Assembly (NCBI GenBank): GCA_020152595.1
Contig: JAIGNY010001826.1
Span: 337,001-401,000, forward strand
Source of the DNA: Chiridota heheva
Lineage: Eukaryota > Echinodermata > Holothuroidea > Apodida > Chiridotidae
Direction: 5' to 3'
DNA: 64,000 bases
Positions 1 through 12,363 of the stretch are shown here, in pieces. Made by a program: the position numbers and the translations under genes. The notes under the pieces are model-generated. The model saw only the letters and a program-made list of their open reading frames with translations, searched no databases and was not told the origin of the DNA. Each line of letters opens with the position of its first letter. Position 1 is the stretch's first letter.

Positions 1-40
1 CTGATAATTCATTTGATTAATTTGAAGACTCAAAATGCTT

Positions 41-190
41 AAAGAATTAGTTCAGTGGTCAAGCATATGTGTGATATGCAAGAGGACTATAATAGAAACA
101 AAATGCTGAAGAAAGCATTCAAAACTCTTATTCCGTTAAGGAGATATTTAAGTTTAAAGTTTGATATCATCAATGTAGAAACGACGAAAG
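41..190 (+). mobile_element. MITE family 1, single arm
   Basis: AAAGAATTAGTTCAGTGGTC and the following ~140 bp match the left arm of the copy at 3931. The right arm is not found nearby. Confidence 0.7.
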
Positions 191-199
191 CAACTGAAA

Positions 200-965
200 A
201 CTAGAAAATTGTTAACAAAATATTAAAAGTTAGGTAAAATCATTGAGAGATTTTGTAAGACTGGGCAAAATTTTCAGATAATTAGTGAAAATTACCAAAA
301 ATTTCCCAGAAAATAAAGGACATTTTCCTTCTTAAAAAAAGACTTTAAAGAAACTTAAATTACACAAAAGCGAAGGAGCTCTCCAAATATTGAAAGACAT
401 TTCCCAAATATGCCTATTTTAGAAAATTTACGAAAACCCAAGAAAAATCTATGCGAGAATGAAGAAAATTTCTCAAAAATTGTAGATTTTCAAAAAATTG
501 TCCCAAAATGAAGGTAATGTTTGGAAGATTGAAGGAAAATTGACCATATATTTACTGAAAAAAAACGAAAATTAAAAAAAAACCCCAAAAGAAAAATTTA
601 TGATTTCCCAAAAAATCAAAATAAAAAAGAAAAATTGAAAAAATTGACCATATTTTCTGAAAAGAAAAAAAAAAAAAAATAGTTTTTTTAATGAAAATCA
701 AAGAAAAATGCCCTAAAAGAAAATTTTCAAAAAAATGCATGAGAATGAAAGAAATTTCTCAAAGATTGAAAGAGATTTCCCTAAAATTGACCAAAAATTC
801 TCCAAAATGAAAGAAATTTTAGGAAAATGGAACAAAATTTCCCGAAAATTGAACAAAAGTTACTAAAACTTGAAAATTGTCCCAAAATGAAGGAAATATC
901 CAAAAATGGCACAAGAATGAAGGAAATTTCCTAAAGATTGAAGAGATTTACCAAATATAGAAATG
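200..965. repeat. AT-rich degenerate repeat, AAATTTCC/GAAAATTG type
   Basis: Short words such as GAAGGAAATTT, CCAAAAATT and CCCAAAATGAAGG recur irregularly. There is no clear period and no coding potential. The same texture returns at 17100-17520, and its complement at 14300-14510 and 15720-15960. Confidence 0.6.
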
Positions 966-1181
966 ATATTTCCTGAAAATTTACATTAAAACCCTGAGTA
1001 ACACACTGCAGGTACCACAAAACTTTTTGGGTGAAAGTGCTCAGTCCCCACTGTTGAAAATAGTTCCGTACTCCTATGGCAATAAATATTAATCTGCATA
1101 AGATCATTAAGATTTTTTTTAAACTGAATTTTTATGAGAGAAATACACAGAATTGCATTAGTTTCTTTGCTGTGTGCTCAG

Positions 1182-2045
1182 CCAGAGGTTGCACTAGAAT
1201 TTTTTGTCTGGCGTATTTGGTTATGCCAAGCCCTTGATTTTCGGCATATTTTGTAATTTGCTGTCGTATGTACAGGGCACTGCGTAATGTACAGTGCACT
1301 GCGCACTAGCGAAGCTTGCATGAATTGTGTAGGCCTGCCTTGCTAAAGTGAATGAAAATTGTGATTAAAATACCAAAAACATTAAAAGTCAGACTATTAT
1401 TATCATAAAAAATATTAGAAAAAGTTCATACCCCAATCCTTGTAATAACGTTGATTGTTAAATCATGAAATTTGGGTTAACAATCCCAAAATAAACAAGA
1501 AAATACTTTTGTTTATCGTATCCAAACTTTCATGAGGTTTTAGTGAACTTTGACCAATAGTCAACGATAATATACTATTCAGATCTCGAACATGCCTACT
1601 TTTTTACAGTATTGTAACTTGACTTGCAGATTGTAATCAATTCACAGATACACCATCAACACAATACAGGAGGAAAGTAGAATCAATAATATCGTTGACA
1701 ATTGACAGCCTTCATTAAAAACAACATCAAAACTTTCACGCACACTGTACAGTGTATGTTACATGTATAGGGCCATGAACTAGCCTATATGTGTCTCTGT
1801 ACAGTCTTGTACGGGGCATGTTGAATCATTCGGCCGTAAGTCTTGTAGTTGTGTCATTTTTCTTTTATTTATGAGTAATTCAAAATCATTTTTGTATGAA
1901 GTAAATCTTTCAATCGCATCAGACAGGTAAGATGTTCATGATTTTTATTTAAGTTAATGAAAAACTATAGCGTAAAATTTCACATACTATATCTAAATCT
2001 TACGATGCAGGTACAACCTGTGTCATAAGAAATTTTAGCCATTTT
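1182..2045 (+). mobile_element. Dispersed copy of the array spacer element
   Basis: It runs from CCAGAGGTTGCACTAG to the diverged terminal hairpin CTTACGATGCAGGT/ACCTGTGTCATAAG and AAATTTTAGCC. It matches the minus strand of 50010-50892 along its length but is not flanked by 27-bp repeats. Confidence 0.75.
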
Positions 2046-2394
2046 CACAATTTTGGCCAGTGATGTTGGTGCATATATGCAATGCACTTTTGTGTATATG
2101 CACTTGACTTCAAATCGGTTGAAATTTTTGTATTCCTGGCTCCATACAGATGCAGAACATCATGAATTATACGTACATGATTATATACATTTTAAGGGTA
2201 TATGATGCCAGTCAAAAATGAAGTAAAGTTGATGAAAGTTAAATTGCACATTGTGCAAAATTGAAAATTATGGTAGATTATGAAAATTTTCAAACTTTTT
2301 AGCCAGAACTGGAAACTTGTCATCATAATTCAAAGACTGCTCTTCTTAGAATTCAAAGCTCTTTTAATATACCATTACACTTGATGTGTCCACC

Positions 2395-2640
2395 ATATCT
2401 AATCTTCATTTCTCTTCCCTTCTACACCTAACCTTACACACCCCAAGTTTCTTTTCACCTTAATTTGTTTCTTTTCACCTTAATTTTTCTACCAAATTCA
2501 CCTATTTTCCCCCTTTTCCACCCTCTCAATCCTCCATCTCCTCTCTGCCTTAACTCTTACACCTTCTTGGCACATTTAACTCTGGCTGTCGGTGCCAAAT
2601 TTTTGTGCCACGGTGCCATCAACAAACCAAACTTGATGTG
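2395..2640 (+). mobile_element. Probable diverged LINE 3' fragment
   Basis: This pyrimidine-rich stretch ends with TTGGCACATTTAACTCTGGC and CCATCAACAAACCAAAC, close to the end of the copy at 10110-10440. The short ORF here is not credible as a gene. Confidence 0.4.
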
Positions 2641-2704
2641 TCCCCATAGATCTTTAATGCATGCATTTATAGATGTCCAGTGACTTTAAAGTTTATCACT
2701 GAAC

Positions 2705-3476
2705 CCTTAAAGAAATATTCCCATATTTTTAAAGGAATATTCACATGTTTTTAAAGGAATATTCCCATGTTTTTTCGTAACCTTTCATAAGAAAGAGAAA
2801 AATATTAGAAACAATTTAGTACAAAAATCATGTCAATATGTTATTCCTACCAGGAGATATTCAAATTTTAAGGTTCACAAAAATGCTAATAAACAAATAG
2901 GAAAAGGCTCAGTATGACATCACAGCAACACACTCTCCTACAAAGTTGATGTATTTCATTCAAATATATCATCCTCTTTTATTAGTAAAACCTGCTAGAA
3001 AAATAGATTGATGAAAGTTAGGTATTTTGCCCAATACATGTGCTGTTATATATCATTAGAATACTAAGCTTTTGAATGAGTATGGGTATTGAGTCATGAA
3101 GAATGGTTCATGGATATGAAGTCATGAAGAATGGTTCATGGATATGGAGTCATGAAGAATGGTTCATGGATATGGAGTCATGAAGAATGGTTCATGGATA
3201 TGAAGTCATGAAGAATGGTTCATGGATACACATTGCCAAATATACCCTACTTCAATAACTTTTGGAAAATTCTTTCTTATGCAGAAACAACCAATTAACA
3301 TTCAATAAATACATAAACATTTGTAATGGAATTGCCTCTATGACATCATCAAACACGAATTCATCATACTGTACAAAAACTTTAAATGCAATTGGGAAAT
3401 TTTTAAAAATCTATATCTCCTGAACGGAATATGATATCAACCTGATTTTTGTACCAAATGGGCATATTCCTTTAAG
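2705..3476. mobile_element. MITE family 2, copy with triplicated left end
   Basis: The left end TTAAAGGAATATTCCCATG is present three times in a row at about 22-bp spacing (2707-2775), and the right end is GGGCATATTCCTTTAA. The flanks share TTTATCACTGA at both borders. A 28-bp minisatellite lies inside. Confidence 0.7.
3091..3228 (+). repeat. 28-bp tandem repeat, five copies
   Basis: TCATGAAGAATGGTTCATGG followed by ATATGGAG repeats nearly perfectly, inside the MITE family 2 copy. Confidence 0.95.
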
Positions 3477-3930
3477 AGTTTATCACTGACTTAGTTCACG
3501 GAATCCTATCAAGTGCCATTTACTTAGCTCATTCTTAGGATGATCCTTGTTACTCAGCTCATTCTTAGGATGATCCTGTTTGAGCTCAAGTGGTGCCGTA
3601 TATTCATCTTGTAGTCAATTTCTTCACAGCTTGTACTTGTGGTATTTATTTGGTTTAAGGTTATAGCATCAGCTAGGAGGGGAGAATTATGGTTTGAAGG
3701 ATTTAGGGAATTTATGGTGCTTAGCAACAAGGGCTGAACCTTGTGTGTTATGTTCGGACATGTTGGTTTTGCTCAAGTAACTCTGTAGTTTGTGTGGCTT
3801 CATGCCTGTATGTTTAATAGTATGCAGGTATGCAGATGCTAAAATGTGTAAAATAGCATCTCTAACTCCAAAAAACAAAGTACATATAGGCCTATGTAGG
3901 CATATAGAGATTTACTTACTAGAAAGAGCA

Positions 3931-4504
3931 TTAAAGGACTAGTTTAGTGGTCAAGCATGTCCACCTTATATGAAAGAGGACTTCAAAAGAAACAATATGG
4001 TGAAGAAAGCATTGCAAAATATTATTCCGTTAATTAGATATTCAAGTTTGAAGTTTGGTATAATTCTGTTGAAATGACTGAAATCAGACAAGTTGTGATG
4101 TCACAGCCTCCGATTCCTTAAAGTTTTTTTTATGTATTTTAAAGAAAGTTTATTTACATATTTCACTAATTAAATTATTTTCCCTCAAACTTTCTTCAGG
4201 TGGCATATTTTAAATACCCTCCCTAGATTCAGTTCTAGTACTTTTTTGACATATCCCATGGTTTTTAAGCCACGAAATCACATGACAAAATATGATAGAA
4301 TACATAAAGACATTGAGGAATCTGATGCTATGACATCCCAACTAGTCTGATTTCAGTCATTTCTACACAAATAATACCAAACTTTCAACTTAAATATCTC
4401 CTTAACGGAATAAGATTTTTAAACGCTTTTTTCACCATATTGTTTCTTTTAAAGTCCTCTTTCATATCAGATAAACATGCTTGACCACTGAACTAATCCT
4501 TTCA
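3931..4504. mobile_element. MITE family 1, complete copy (long inverted repeats)
   Basis: It starts AAAGGACTAGTTTAGTGGTC and ends GACCACTGAACTAATCCTTT, with inverted arms of about 160 bp and a short centre. No frame is present. The same family recurs at 41, 12364, 16763, 27834 and 57846. Confidence 0.85.
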
Positions 4505-4950
4505 TCTTTTGATTATGTCAAAAGGAGTATCTTAGTTCTAGCTAATCAAAGGTTGAAGAATTTTGATTTTTAATGTGTGGAAAAATTGTGATAGAAGAGA
4601 GGAAGAGAGAAAGTTGTATGGGAAAGAGGACAGCTCAAAATCTTTAATGCAATTCTTAAAATTTATATCCTAATATTTCAGTCACTGAAAATCATCAGAC
4701 TGTTTTCTCCTGATAAATTTGATAAAATTTGATAAACAAAATTGATAAAAAAAATTGATGGAGATTCAAAACTTCTTTGTTATCCATATTCAACTGCTCC
4801 CATTCAATGTTGGTGGAGAATTTTGATAAGAAAATGATTAAAGTGCTATTCACTTTATGACATCACAAATTTGCATACATTCTAACAGAAAATTTAAAAG
4901 AGCTCTAAAGCTGTCAGTGCAGTAGTTCTAACTAAGTTTGAGTGGGATGT

Positions 4951-6274
4951 GGTGCTATATTCTAATGTTAGAAAATCTTCCTGTAATATTGAGAACATCT
5001 CAATATTGTGTTAACTGAACAGTGATACCGGCCAATAATTAACCTTTGTATTCAGTAAGATTATAAGTCTGTAATCGTGATAAGACGACAGGAATAGTGT
5101 CAATTGGTGCTATATTTTAATTTTGAATGTTAGAGAATCTCCTGTAATATATCTTAAGAAAATCTCAATATTGTGTTAAGTGGACAGTGATACTAGTCAA
5201 TAATTAACCTTTGTATTTAGTAAGATTATAAGTCTGTAATCGTGATAAGACGACAGGAATAGTGTTAATTGGTGCTATATTTTAATTTTGAATGTTAGAG
5301 AATCTTCCTGTAATATTGTCTTAAGAAAATCTTAATATTGTGTTAACTGGACAGTATTACTGATGAATAATTAACCTTTGTATTTAGTAAGATTATAAGT
5401 CTGTAATCGTGATAAGACGACAGGAATAGTGTTAATTGGTGCTATATTTTAATTTTGAATGTTAGAGAATCTCCCTGTAATATTGTCTTAAGAAAATCTC
5501 AATATTGTGTTAACTGGACAGTGATACTAGTCAATAATTAACCTTTGTATTTAGTAAGATTATAAGTCTGTAATCGTGATAAGACGACAGGAATAGTGTC
5601 AATTGGTGCTTTATTTTAATTTTGAATGTTAGAGAATCTCCCTGTAATATAACCTTAAGAAAATCTTAATATTGTGTTAAGTGGACAGTAATACTGATGA
5701 ATAATTAACCTTTGTATTTAGTAAGATTATAAGTCTGTAATCGTGATAAGGACGACAGGAATAGTGTCAATTAGTGCTATATTTTGATTTTAAATGTTAG
5801 AGAATCTCCCTGTAATATTGTCTTAAGAAAATCTCAATATTGTGTTAACTGGACAGCGATACCGGTCGATAATTAACCTTTGCATTCAGTAAGATTATAA
5901 GTCTGTAATCGTGATAAGACGACAGGAATAGTGTCAATTGGTGCTTTATTTTAATTTTGAATGTTAGAGAATCTCCCTGTAATATAATCTTAAGAAAATC
6001 TTAATATTGTGTTAACTGGACAGTGATACTAGTCAATAATTAACCTTTGTATTTAATAAGATTATAAGTCTGTAATCGTGATAAGACGACAGGAATAGTG
6101 TCAATTGGTGCTTTATTTTAATTTTGAATGTTAGAGAATCTCCATGTAATATAATCTTAAGAAAATCTTAATATTGTGTTAACTGGACAGTGATACTGAT
6201 GAATAATTAACTTTGTATTTAGTAAGATAATAAGTTTGTAATCGTGATAAGACGACAGGAATAGTGTCAATTGG
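4951..6274 (+). repeat. ~167-bp satellite, 8 tandem copies
   Basis: The anchor GACGACAGGAATAGTGT recurs at 5084, 5249, 5416, 5583, 5751, 5918, 6085 and 6251, giving spacings of 165-168 bp. Units also share TAAGATTATAAGTCTGTAAT and AACCTTTGTATTTAGTAAG. There is no coding frame. The period is close to one nucleosome plus short linker. Confidence 0.95.
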
Positions 6275-6534
6275 TCAGTAGTTTATGGTGAGATTCTTTT
6301 GATCACTCAGAGGCTAATTACCTCAATCTGTGAAAGCCAACGGTCATCAAGTGATAAGGGGAGACACAGAGAATACGTCTAGTGGTCAAGACGTGTCTGC
6401 AATGTATTGTATAGTGCAACACCTGTATTGTATAGTGCAACAACAATGTGAAGACAATGCTTTTCTATCTTGTTTCATTCGGGAGATAAAAAGTTAAAAG
6501 TGTTTCAAAAAGGCTGCGGTAGAGAGTCTACTAT

Positions 6535-6950
6535 GTATGTATGTACATAATCCTCCCTAACGGGAACTCGGCAAGACTCCTATATGGAGCATAGACGCCA
6601 AGCTAGAGCCTGCATAGCAGATGCCAGTCTCGTGCGACCGGGACGGAAGTGGATAAACACCAGGTTTTCACCCTACTCTTTTCGAGATGTGTCCAGAGAA
6701 CCAGGTAGGGTGTGATTGTCCTGCCATCAGGACTGACGGCTTAACGTCCCCTCCAAAGGACAGCGAGCCCCATTCAACCATTGCCACTTTTCTCAACAGC
6801 TAAATGAGGAGCAGGAGCTGCAAACAATGTACTTTCCCTTTGAAGATCGGCGCATCTGTCTGCATAGCTGTGGAAAAACTGGTTAGGCCTGACCGAGGAC
6901 CTTCAGCATTTCAGCTGTGTGCTCTACCAACTGAGCTACTGTACCTGACT
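6535..6950 (-). mobile_element. tRNA-derived SINE, near full length
   Basis: On the minus strand the head reads GTAGCTCAGTTGGTAGAGCA, a textbook tRNA A-box region of a pol III promoter, followed by a degenerate B-box near 6895. The body contains GGAGGGGACGTTAAGCCGTC, a motif seen in central or 3' regions of animal SINEs and LINE-derived tails. The 3' end is a short (TACA)n run near 6535-6547. Length is about 415 bp. Family name not assigned. Confidence 0.75.
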
Positions 6951-9324
6951 CCTTGTCGCCACACGACGAAGATCTTTGTTGTGGAACAAGAGTTATATTT
7001 GCAAATCCTGGCTTAGTTTTCTTTACAGATATGTTACACTGTCCTTATGTTAAAACTGTAGAAAGGGAGTTATTTTACTAGAATTGCATGAATCTTGGCA
7101 TGTATACATGTTTATCTTTGGTGGGACACCCATATTTTCACTTAACTACTTTTTGTGCATTTTAGTGGATATGCAATACAAATGTGATTGTGTAAATTAC
7201 TTACTACACACAGTAGCTTTGGGTGTCAGATTGCGACCATATTGGGACAAAGTATGGCAATAAGGAAGCAATAATCATTTCCTGTTTCATTGTCTAAAAG
7301 CCTTTGAATGTTAAATAAGCAGTGGCGTTAGGGCTTTGACATTCTGCTGACCGTAAATGTGACCCATATGAGGTCCAGATGAGCATGTTTGTATAAACCA
7401 AGAGGAAGTATCTAAGTGAAAAGTTTTGTTTAGTACAATCGTCTCACCCCACATTTGCAGGGGTGAGATCAGGGGTAGGTTGGGGGAGGGGTTCAACACC
7501 CTTATTATAAGAATTGATCACTTTTAGTTCTCTATAACTACTTCTTTTACATGAAGAGTGTTTTGCCTGAATGAGATCTTAATTTTCTTAGAAAATTGAT
7601 AATGATTCATCTTGGTACCAGAATTCAAAACCTTCAATACCAACAAATTATGCTGATGACTTTTCTAAAGCTTTTGCTTGCTTTTTAGGATCTACTCACT
7701 TCCTTCTTGTCCATTGACTTTTCCTGATTTTCCAGCATTGGGAGGGGAAATTCTTCCTGCCCTTTATCCAGTCCGGTTCATACCCCCGATCGGGCGAATA
7801 GGTTTTGTTCTCCCGATCGAGGATCCTATATAGAAGTATCCCACAATGCATCTATCCAAATTCAAAGTTTGTATAAGGAATAACATGGGAATCAGACACA
7901 TTTTGAGCGTGGGGAACTTAACCACTGCAAAGGGTTTAAATCTTTCTTTACGATTTAAAATAATGGCATATTGATTATCTTTTCAGAGTGCGCTTTTAAA
8001 ATTCACCGTGCGGTTTTCGAGAAATTTGAAGAAAATTGATGAATTCTTATGTGTTACTGTTAGGCAGTCTCGCTTTTACAAGGTTTTCTAAAATTATTTA
8101 AAAAACTTTGGGATTTGTGAAAATTATTTAGCAATAACTGCGTGATTAAACAAAGTTGTTTTACTTTCGAAATTGAAGATGAACAAAGCATACTTTGTTA
8201 CAAACCTTTAATGAAACGGCTGATAAGCATCTATGACTGAAACTTCACAATTATAATGGCGGGTTCCATATATCACTGTAAGCTCAGTGTGCATGCTTGA
8301 GTCTCCTAATTGGTGGTGGGAACTGAACTGTTAGCATACACTTGTGGAAAGATCCAAAAGTTCTTCAAATGTTAGAATCTGCTCTATGGAAATTTGCCAG
8401 AAGAATAAGAAACAAGAATTTACAAAAAAAATAGAGATATTGGGCTGTTCCTTTAATAAGACCTGAAAAACAAAATACCTGCATAAATGAGGACCCATAT
8501 TTGACCAATTATTACTGAGACACTATTTCCTTGGTGCTTTATAATTTTAAAATCAATTTAGCAGTTGTTTCCTTGGCATGGACCATTAAAGTATATTGAA
8601 GATGAATCAATTTCACTCCTTCCTGGGAAAGTTACTTACTACCTAAATCCCCTGACAAAATAGACAAAACTTTCACAGATGGGAAGTACAATTATTTATA
8701 GCTTCAGCATGGACTACATCCTTTGGCCATCCCTGCCATTTTTATGCAGTATGATCTCTGCACCTTCACCTTAAAGGTATAAAGACAGGTGCAGATTTTG
8801 TACCCCACTGAAAGAGCATTAAATTCTGAGCAGATCATTTCTTGAAATGGTCACAGCATTAACAGTTTCTGAGTGATGAGAAATCAAAGTTTTAAAGAAT
8901 TTCCAGCATGTGCAAAAGGAATACAGGAAAAACTATTTATACTCTATTCTTTCCCAGGTTCTTAAATTGCATTCTAGCTTAATCTGGATCAAGCTTATAA
9001 ATATTATCCAATTTCCTGTTCAGTATTGCCAACTTCTCCCATTCAAAATGTAATGAGGATGGACAAAAAAGCAAAAAGTTATGATGAACAATCTTCTGGT
9101 TGTCTCATTCTGAATCACAAATTATTGTACAATTTATGCTAATTAAGCATCTAAGTTATAGAAGGCTGTAAATTGGATGCAATTACATTACTTATTTTGA
9201 TGGGACCTGCTGGTTGCATGGTTTACACTATATAGCATAGCATATAACATAGCATTTAGCAAAGCATATAGCATAGCAAGGTTTAACATCCCGAAAGCAT
9301 CCAGTGCTAGACATTATATCAAGA

Positions 9325-9432
9325 CAGCCATGGCTTTTGATAACCAGTTGTGAGCTAACTTGTTGCAGGCAGACCCACCAGGGATACGGAACCCGGTTCA
9401 TGCCGGTGTTAGGACAAAGCACTGCACCACGG
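9325..9432 (-). mobile_element. SINE head fragment, related family
   Basis: On the minus strand CCGTGGTGCAGTGC and GAACCGGGTTCCGTATCC look like degenerate A- and B-boxes, and the sequence ends CACAACTGGTTATCAAAAGC, the junction motif shared with the SINE at 31200. Confidence 0.5.
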
Positions 9433-10109
9433 AGGTCTATTTTAAAGCATTTAAGCTCACGCTGTTGCTACTGTTGTCCATATTCCTTTAAATATCTCTA
9501 CAACTTCACCTTCACTATATTCTTACACACCTCACAGTACAAATTCATTCATCATCATGGCTCATAAATGCCACCCACTCGTAAACTTGACTGAAGCTAT
9601 ATTTCATGCCAATTGAGTCTATAGCTGTGTCCTCACTTATCTCTGGTGATGATCCACTGATGATAAGCCAGCTTGATGATGATAAAAAAACATTGAATTG
9701 AGTGCGAGCTATTCATCAGACTCACTTGAACAGTCCAGATGCAACCCAGAAAATAGGGTACTTCAAAATATGTAAAATAACCCTTAAAATAGGGGAAATT
9801 GTCATGTGACCTCATTTTAACATGCACGATTTCTTAAGGGATGTTTATATTTTCTGCTCTGGATTGTTCAACTTCCATTGGCTACTGTGAAATTTTTGAC
9901 TGCTGGTCGGATATGAATAATTAAAAGTTTTCATGGCTGCCTTTTGAAATTCATTGCCGCCTTTTTTACCCTATTTATCATGATGCTCTCAGACTGCTAG
10001 AAGTGATTTGATAGCGGGGCATGAGCAAATCACAATTCGAAAGGTGGGTCATTAAAAAACTGTTTGAAATGTAACCAGTAGGCTTACTTTCCACATAAAC
10101 CTGAACTCC

Positions 10110-10440
10110 AGATCATACCTCCCCCCCCCTCCTCCTTCCTCCATCTCAATTTCCGATCTTTTCAAGAATAATCCTACCTCCAGCTTCATCACCTTTCTCC
10201 GCAACAGCAATTTATTCCACCTGATCTAAACCTCCCTTTCCTTATTCCCTTCTCTGCCTGACCTTCCTCACCCTCCTTTTATTACCTTAACTTCTTTCCC
10301 TTATTCACCTTCTCTCCCTCCTATCCCACCTCTCTTTCCTCTCTGTCCTGACTCAAGCTCCGTGGTTTCTAACACCCTCTTGGCACATTTGACTCTGGCT
10401 GTCCCGGTGCTGTTAAACATCAACAAACTAAACCAACCAT
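10110..10440 (+). mobile_element. Probable diverged LINE 3' fragment
   Basis: This pyrimidine-rich stretch ends TTGGCACATTTGACTCTGGC followed by a CAACAAACTAAACC tail, resembling the last 100 bp of the RNase H-LINE copies. No protein motif survives. It lies directly before the 78-bp array. Confidence 0.45.
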
Positions 10441-10510
10441 CCACATGAAATAAACACGTTGTAACAGGATATTGCATAATGCGTTGACGCATGTTTTTTG
10501 AGAATCTTAT

Positions 10511-11690
10511 CGGTGGATCTGATTGCCTGCTCCCAATCATGATCCTTCTCTGGACGAGGATCATGCAAACAGATTCGCAAAAAATTATTGGCGGATCTGA
10601 TTGCCTGCTCCCAATCATGATCCTTCTCTGGACTAGGATCATGCAAACAGATTTACAGTAAATAATTGGCGGATCTGATTGCCTGCTCCCAATCATGATC
10701 CTTCTCTGGACTAGGATCATGCAAACAGATTCACAGTAAATTATTGGCGGATCTGATTGCCTGCTCCCAATCATGATCCTTCTCTGGACTAGGATCATGC
10801 AAACAGATTAACAGTAAATAATTGGCGGATCTGATTGCCTGCTCCCAATCATGATCCTTCTCTGGAATAGGATCATGCAAACAGATTCACAGTATAAAAT
10901 TGGCGGATCTGATTGCCTGCTCCCAATCATGATCCTTCTCTGGACTAGGATCATGCAAACAGATTCACAGTATATAATTGGCGGATCTAATTGCCTGCTC
11001 CCAATCATGATCCTTCTCTGGACTAGGATCATGCAAACAGATTCACAGTATATAATTGGTGAATCTGATTGCCTGCTCCAAATCATGATCCTTCTCTGGA
11101 CTAGGATATGCAAACAGATTAACTTCGGATCTGATTGCCTGCTCCCAATCATGATCCTTCTCTGGACTAGGATCATGCAAACAGATTAACAGTAAATAAT
11201 TGGCAGATCTGATTGCCTGCTCCCAATCATGATCCTTCTCTGGACTAGGATATGCAAACAGATTAACAGTAAATAATTGGCGGATCTGATTGCCTGCTCC
11301 CAATCATGATCCTTCTCTGGACTAGGATCATGCAAACAGATTCACAGTAAATAATTGGCGGATCTGATTGCCTGCTCCCAATCATGATCCTTCTCTGGAC
11401 TAGGATCATGCAAACAGATTAACAGTAAATAATTGGCGGATCTGATTGCCTGCTCCCAATCATGATCCTTCTCTGGACTAGGATCATGCAAACAGATTAA
11501 CAGTAAATAATTGGCGGATCTGATTGCCTGCTCCAAATCATGATCCTTCTCTGGACTAGGATCATGCAAACAGATTAACAGTAAATAATTGGCGGATCTG
11601 ATTGCCTGCTCCCAATCATGAACCTTCTCTGGACTAGGATCATGCAAACAGATTCACAGTAAATAATTGGCAGATCTGATTGCCCACAGT
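10511..11690 (+). repeat. 78-bp tandem array, about 15 copies
   Basis: Units share GATTGCCTGCTCCCAATCAT and GGATCATGCAAACAGATT. Each contains the inverted pair ATGATCC/GGATCAT around a 12-nt loop. One unit near 11110-11130 is shortened. Since 78 is a multiple of three, frames of 26-residue repeats stay open on both strands; I do not regard them as protein genes. Confidence 0.95.
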
Positions 11691-11762
11691 AGATGTGATT
11701 GTGAGCTCCTTCTCAAGTGAGAACGCCTACCTCCACGGGCTGAGATAGAATGTTTATCCTCA

Positions 11763-11990
11763 ATGGCGGATGACTTGGTGACAGACTTCAGGCAAGTCTT
11801 GAACAACAAGGCCATTAAATGGAAGGAGAGCCGTTTGAAGACATTTGAGGAAAGCGACTTAAAAGAAGAGTGTTTTGACTGGACCATAAGCTTTGGGTCA
11901 AACCCAATGGCAGATCAGCTTACGTTTTGCTGTGAGGATAGTCACCGGGACTGGTTGCAGTTGCCGGATGGTCTTTATACTGGAAGGTAG
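11763..11990 (+). CDS. Unidentified coding-like stretch, possible first exon
   Basis: The frame opens ATGGCGGATGACTTGGTG after an in-frame TGA upstream and encodes 75 residues of balanced composition (MADDLVTDFRQVLNNKAIKW at the start, DWLQLPDGLYTGR at the end). It has higher GC and fewer repeats than its surroundings, and it ends at GGAAGGTAGGA, where GTAGGA could be a donor. I do not recognise the family and see no partner exon. It begins 73 bp after the 78-bp array. It could be a real exon, a transposon relic or chance, so this is a weak call. Confidence 0.3.
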   Translation: MADDLVTDFRQVLNNKAIKWKESRLKTFEESDLKEECFDWTISFGSNPMADQLTFCCEDSHRDWLQLPDGLYTGR

Positions 11991-12091
11991 GATCATGATC
12001 CAGTCTGAGGGTTCTGATCTGCTGACAAAACAATAAGTGTGGACACAATTTGGTAAACATTGCAATGACCCAGTATATAACTTTGGGTTGC

Positions 12092-12190
12092 TTGTACCTT
12101 GTGATCATATGGCCTACTATACATTGTACCTTGTGATCATATGGCCTACTATACATTGTACCTTGTGATCATATGGCCTACTCTACAGTG
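12092..12190 (+). repeat. ~32-bp tandem repeat, three copies
   Basis: TGTACCTTGTGATCATATGG followed by CCTACTATACAT recurs three times just after the unidentified coding-like stretch. Confidence 0.9.
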
Positions 12191-12363
12191 GGTCTGGGTC
12201 TGATCACAAACCTGTACTCATGTGAGACCATTAAACTGATTTTTTTTGTAAATTTCTATTGCACTAAGCACGGTTTATATTGGATCATATTCAGGATCAA
12301 GTGACAACACACACGATTGTAAGGGTCAGCCAAAGAGTTAATCAGAAAATATTTAAAGATTAT

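Larger units (their letters stand above)
6275..10110. other. Apart from the SINEs, no gene recognised
   Basis: Outside the SINEs at 6535-6950 and 9325-9432 I see only AT-rich sequence. The part 8985-9060 (CCAATTTCCTGTTC then AACTTCTCCCATTCAAAA) matches 61955-62015 in reverse, so another low-copy dispersed repeat is present. No exon with convincing splice borders was found. Confidence 0.5.

Noticed and set aside
6890..6950. Functional tRNA gene on the minus strand
   Set aside because: A good A-box but a degenerate B-box and no acceptor stem pairing; it is the head of a SINE.
7320..7500. Second TIR transposon starting with CAGTGGCGTTAGGG
   Set aside because: Only one end resembles the CAGTGGCGTAAC terminus; no inverted partner was found nearby.
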